This document shows, one piece after another, positions 63,190 through 64,000 of a stretch of 64,000 nt of DNA. A model generated the notes under the pieces. It was not told the origin of the DNA and made no database searches. It worked only from the letters and a program-made list of their open reading frames with translations. Source of the stretch: Henricia sp. BOLD:AAB3569 (lineage: Eukaryota > Echinodermata > Asteroidea > Spinulosida > Echinasteridae); assembly GCA_037783545.1 (NCBI GenBank), contig JBBELK010000689.1, forward strand, positions 124,001 through 188,000. The letters run 5' to 3'. Each line of letters opens with the position of its first letter. Position 1 is the stretch's first letter. Both the position numbers and the translations under genes were made by a program.

Positions 63190-64000
63190 GTGCGCAATAT
63201 AGAGAGTTTAGGGCATGCAAAATTTGAAGTTCGTCGGAACATTTTTCGACCTCCAAATTTGCCGACGTTTGGACCACACTTTGACCAAATTGCCGAGCCA
63301 AACTGCGGTGCGTTAACGACAGTCCGAATGACTGAGCATGCGCACAACTCAGGAGTACCCCAAAGAGGTGTGTACAGACAGCCACGGTTTGCGCGAGAGC
63401 AGTCAGGAAGCCTCAACCCAGTTTTTTCTAAACTTTGAAATTTCTCTGCCATTTCCGGCGAAAGTCTGTCAATTTTTTATGACAAGTGCGCAATATAGAG
63501 AGTTTAGGGCATGCAGAATTTGAAGTTCGTCGGAACATTTTTCGACCTCCAAATTTGCCGACGTTTGGACCACACTTTGACCAAATTGCCGAGCCAAACT
63601 GCGGTGCGTTAACGACAGTCCGAATGACTGAGCATGCGCACAACTCAGGAGTACCCCAAAGAGGTGTGTACAGACAGCCACGGTTTGCGCGAGAGCAGTC
63701 AGGAAGCCTCAACCCAGTTTTTTCTAAACTTTGAAATTTCTCTGCCATTTCCCGGCGAAAGTCTGTCAATTTTGTTATGACAAGTGCGCAATATAGAGAG
63801 TTTAGGGCATGCAAAATTTGAAGTTCGTCGGAACATTTTTCGACCTCCAAATTTGCCGACGTTTGGACCACACTTTGACCAAATTGCCGAGCCAAACTGC
63901 GGTGCGTTAACGACAGTCCGAATGACTGAGCATGCGCACAACTCAAGAGTACCCCAAAGAGGTGTGTACAGACAGCCACGGTTTGCGCGAGAGCAGTCAG
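63190..64000. repeat. 889-bp trimer, copy 2 (cut by window end)
   Basis: Follows copy 1 at offset 889 with the same markers (ATTTCCGGCG, GCAGAATTTG at 63486, TTTTGTTATG at 63784). It lacks two of the private single-base losses of copy 1 (CAAATTGCC near 62663 and CGGTTGCG near 62796). The last monomer is incomplete. Confidence 0.83.

Larger units (their letters stand above)
61817..64000. repeat. Satellite array, right block
   Basis: The monomer interrupted at 61177 is completed here, and further monomers start at 62003 (five C), 62301, 62597, 62893, 63190, 63486 and 63784. Orientation and phase match the left block. The array runs off the window end. Several monomers are 296 bp because of single-base losses. 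Confidence 0.96.

Noticed and set aside
1-64000. CRISPR array
   Set aside because: Repeats are ~297 bp and contiguous; there are no short repeats alternating with unique spacers.

Overview
The window is almost wholly one satellite DNA array. About 214 copies of a ~297-bp monomer run head to tail in a single orientation from base 1 to 61177 and again from 61817 to 64000, and both window edges cut through monomers, so the array continues on each side. No protein-coding gene, rRNA, tRNA, CRISPR array or recognisable full-length transposon is supported. Long tandem arrays with nested higher-order repeats (HORs) are typical of eukaryotic heterochromatin (pericentromeric, centromeric or subtelomeric). 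The sequence does not allow a species or clade to be named. The monomer has 46.8% GC and 17 CpGs in 297 bp (about the number expected from composition), so it is not CpG-depleted.

For description, a monomer is counted from its GTGCGCAATATA motif (first complete one at 92). Most monomers are 297 or 298 bp, the difference lying mainly in two poly-T tracts. A deletion class of 281 bp lacks 17 bp that overlap a small perfect hairpin, and two 278-bp monomers lack 19 bp elsewhere. Shared diagnostic substitutions let the array be split into domains: 1-2456 irregular monomers; 2457-9501 a multimer family rich in 281-bp monomers; 10096-12407 two 1156-bp tetramers; 12408-17465 a 2.7-kb nonamer and a shortened copy; 17466-20126 mostly near-consensus monomers; 20127-31080 two copies of a ~5-kb multimer, the second with a nested 1188-bp duplication; 31081-40020 a family with longer T tracts and several dimer duplications; 40021-48058 a 3274-bp undecamer in two copies plus a partial third; 50736-56614 a ~2.35-kb octamer and an 875-bp trimer, each duplicated; 57209-60183 a ~1.49-kb pentamer, duplicated; 62301-64000 an 889-bp trimer, duplicated.

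The only non-satellite DNA is 61178-61816 (639 bp). It sits inside one monomer, replaces 6 bp of it and leaves the satellite register intact on both sides. It carries a perfect 22-bp palindrome 11 bp from its left edge and an internal minisatellite of 67-, 67- and 47-bp units. Around it (about 59.8-63.5 kb) single-base indels are much more frequent than elsewhere.

The very long open frames on the minus strand (up to about 1,300 codons) result from a 297-bp (3 x 99) period with no stop in one frame. They show no sign of coding constraint and are rejected as genes. The interest of the window lies in how the array evolves: chimeric monomers from unequal exchange, a hairpin-associated deletion class, nested segmental duplications, a clustered-substitution patch and one foreign insertion.
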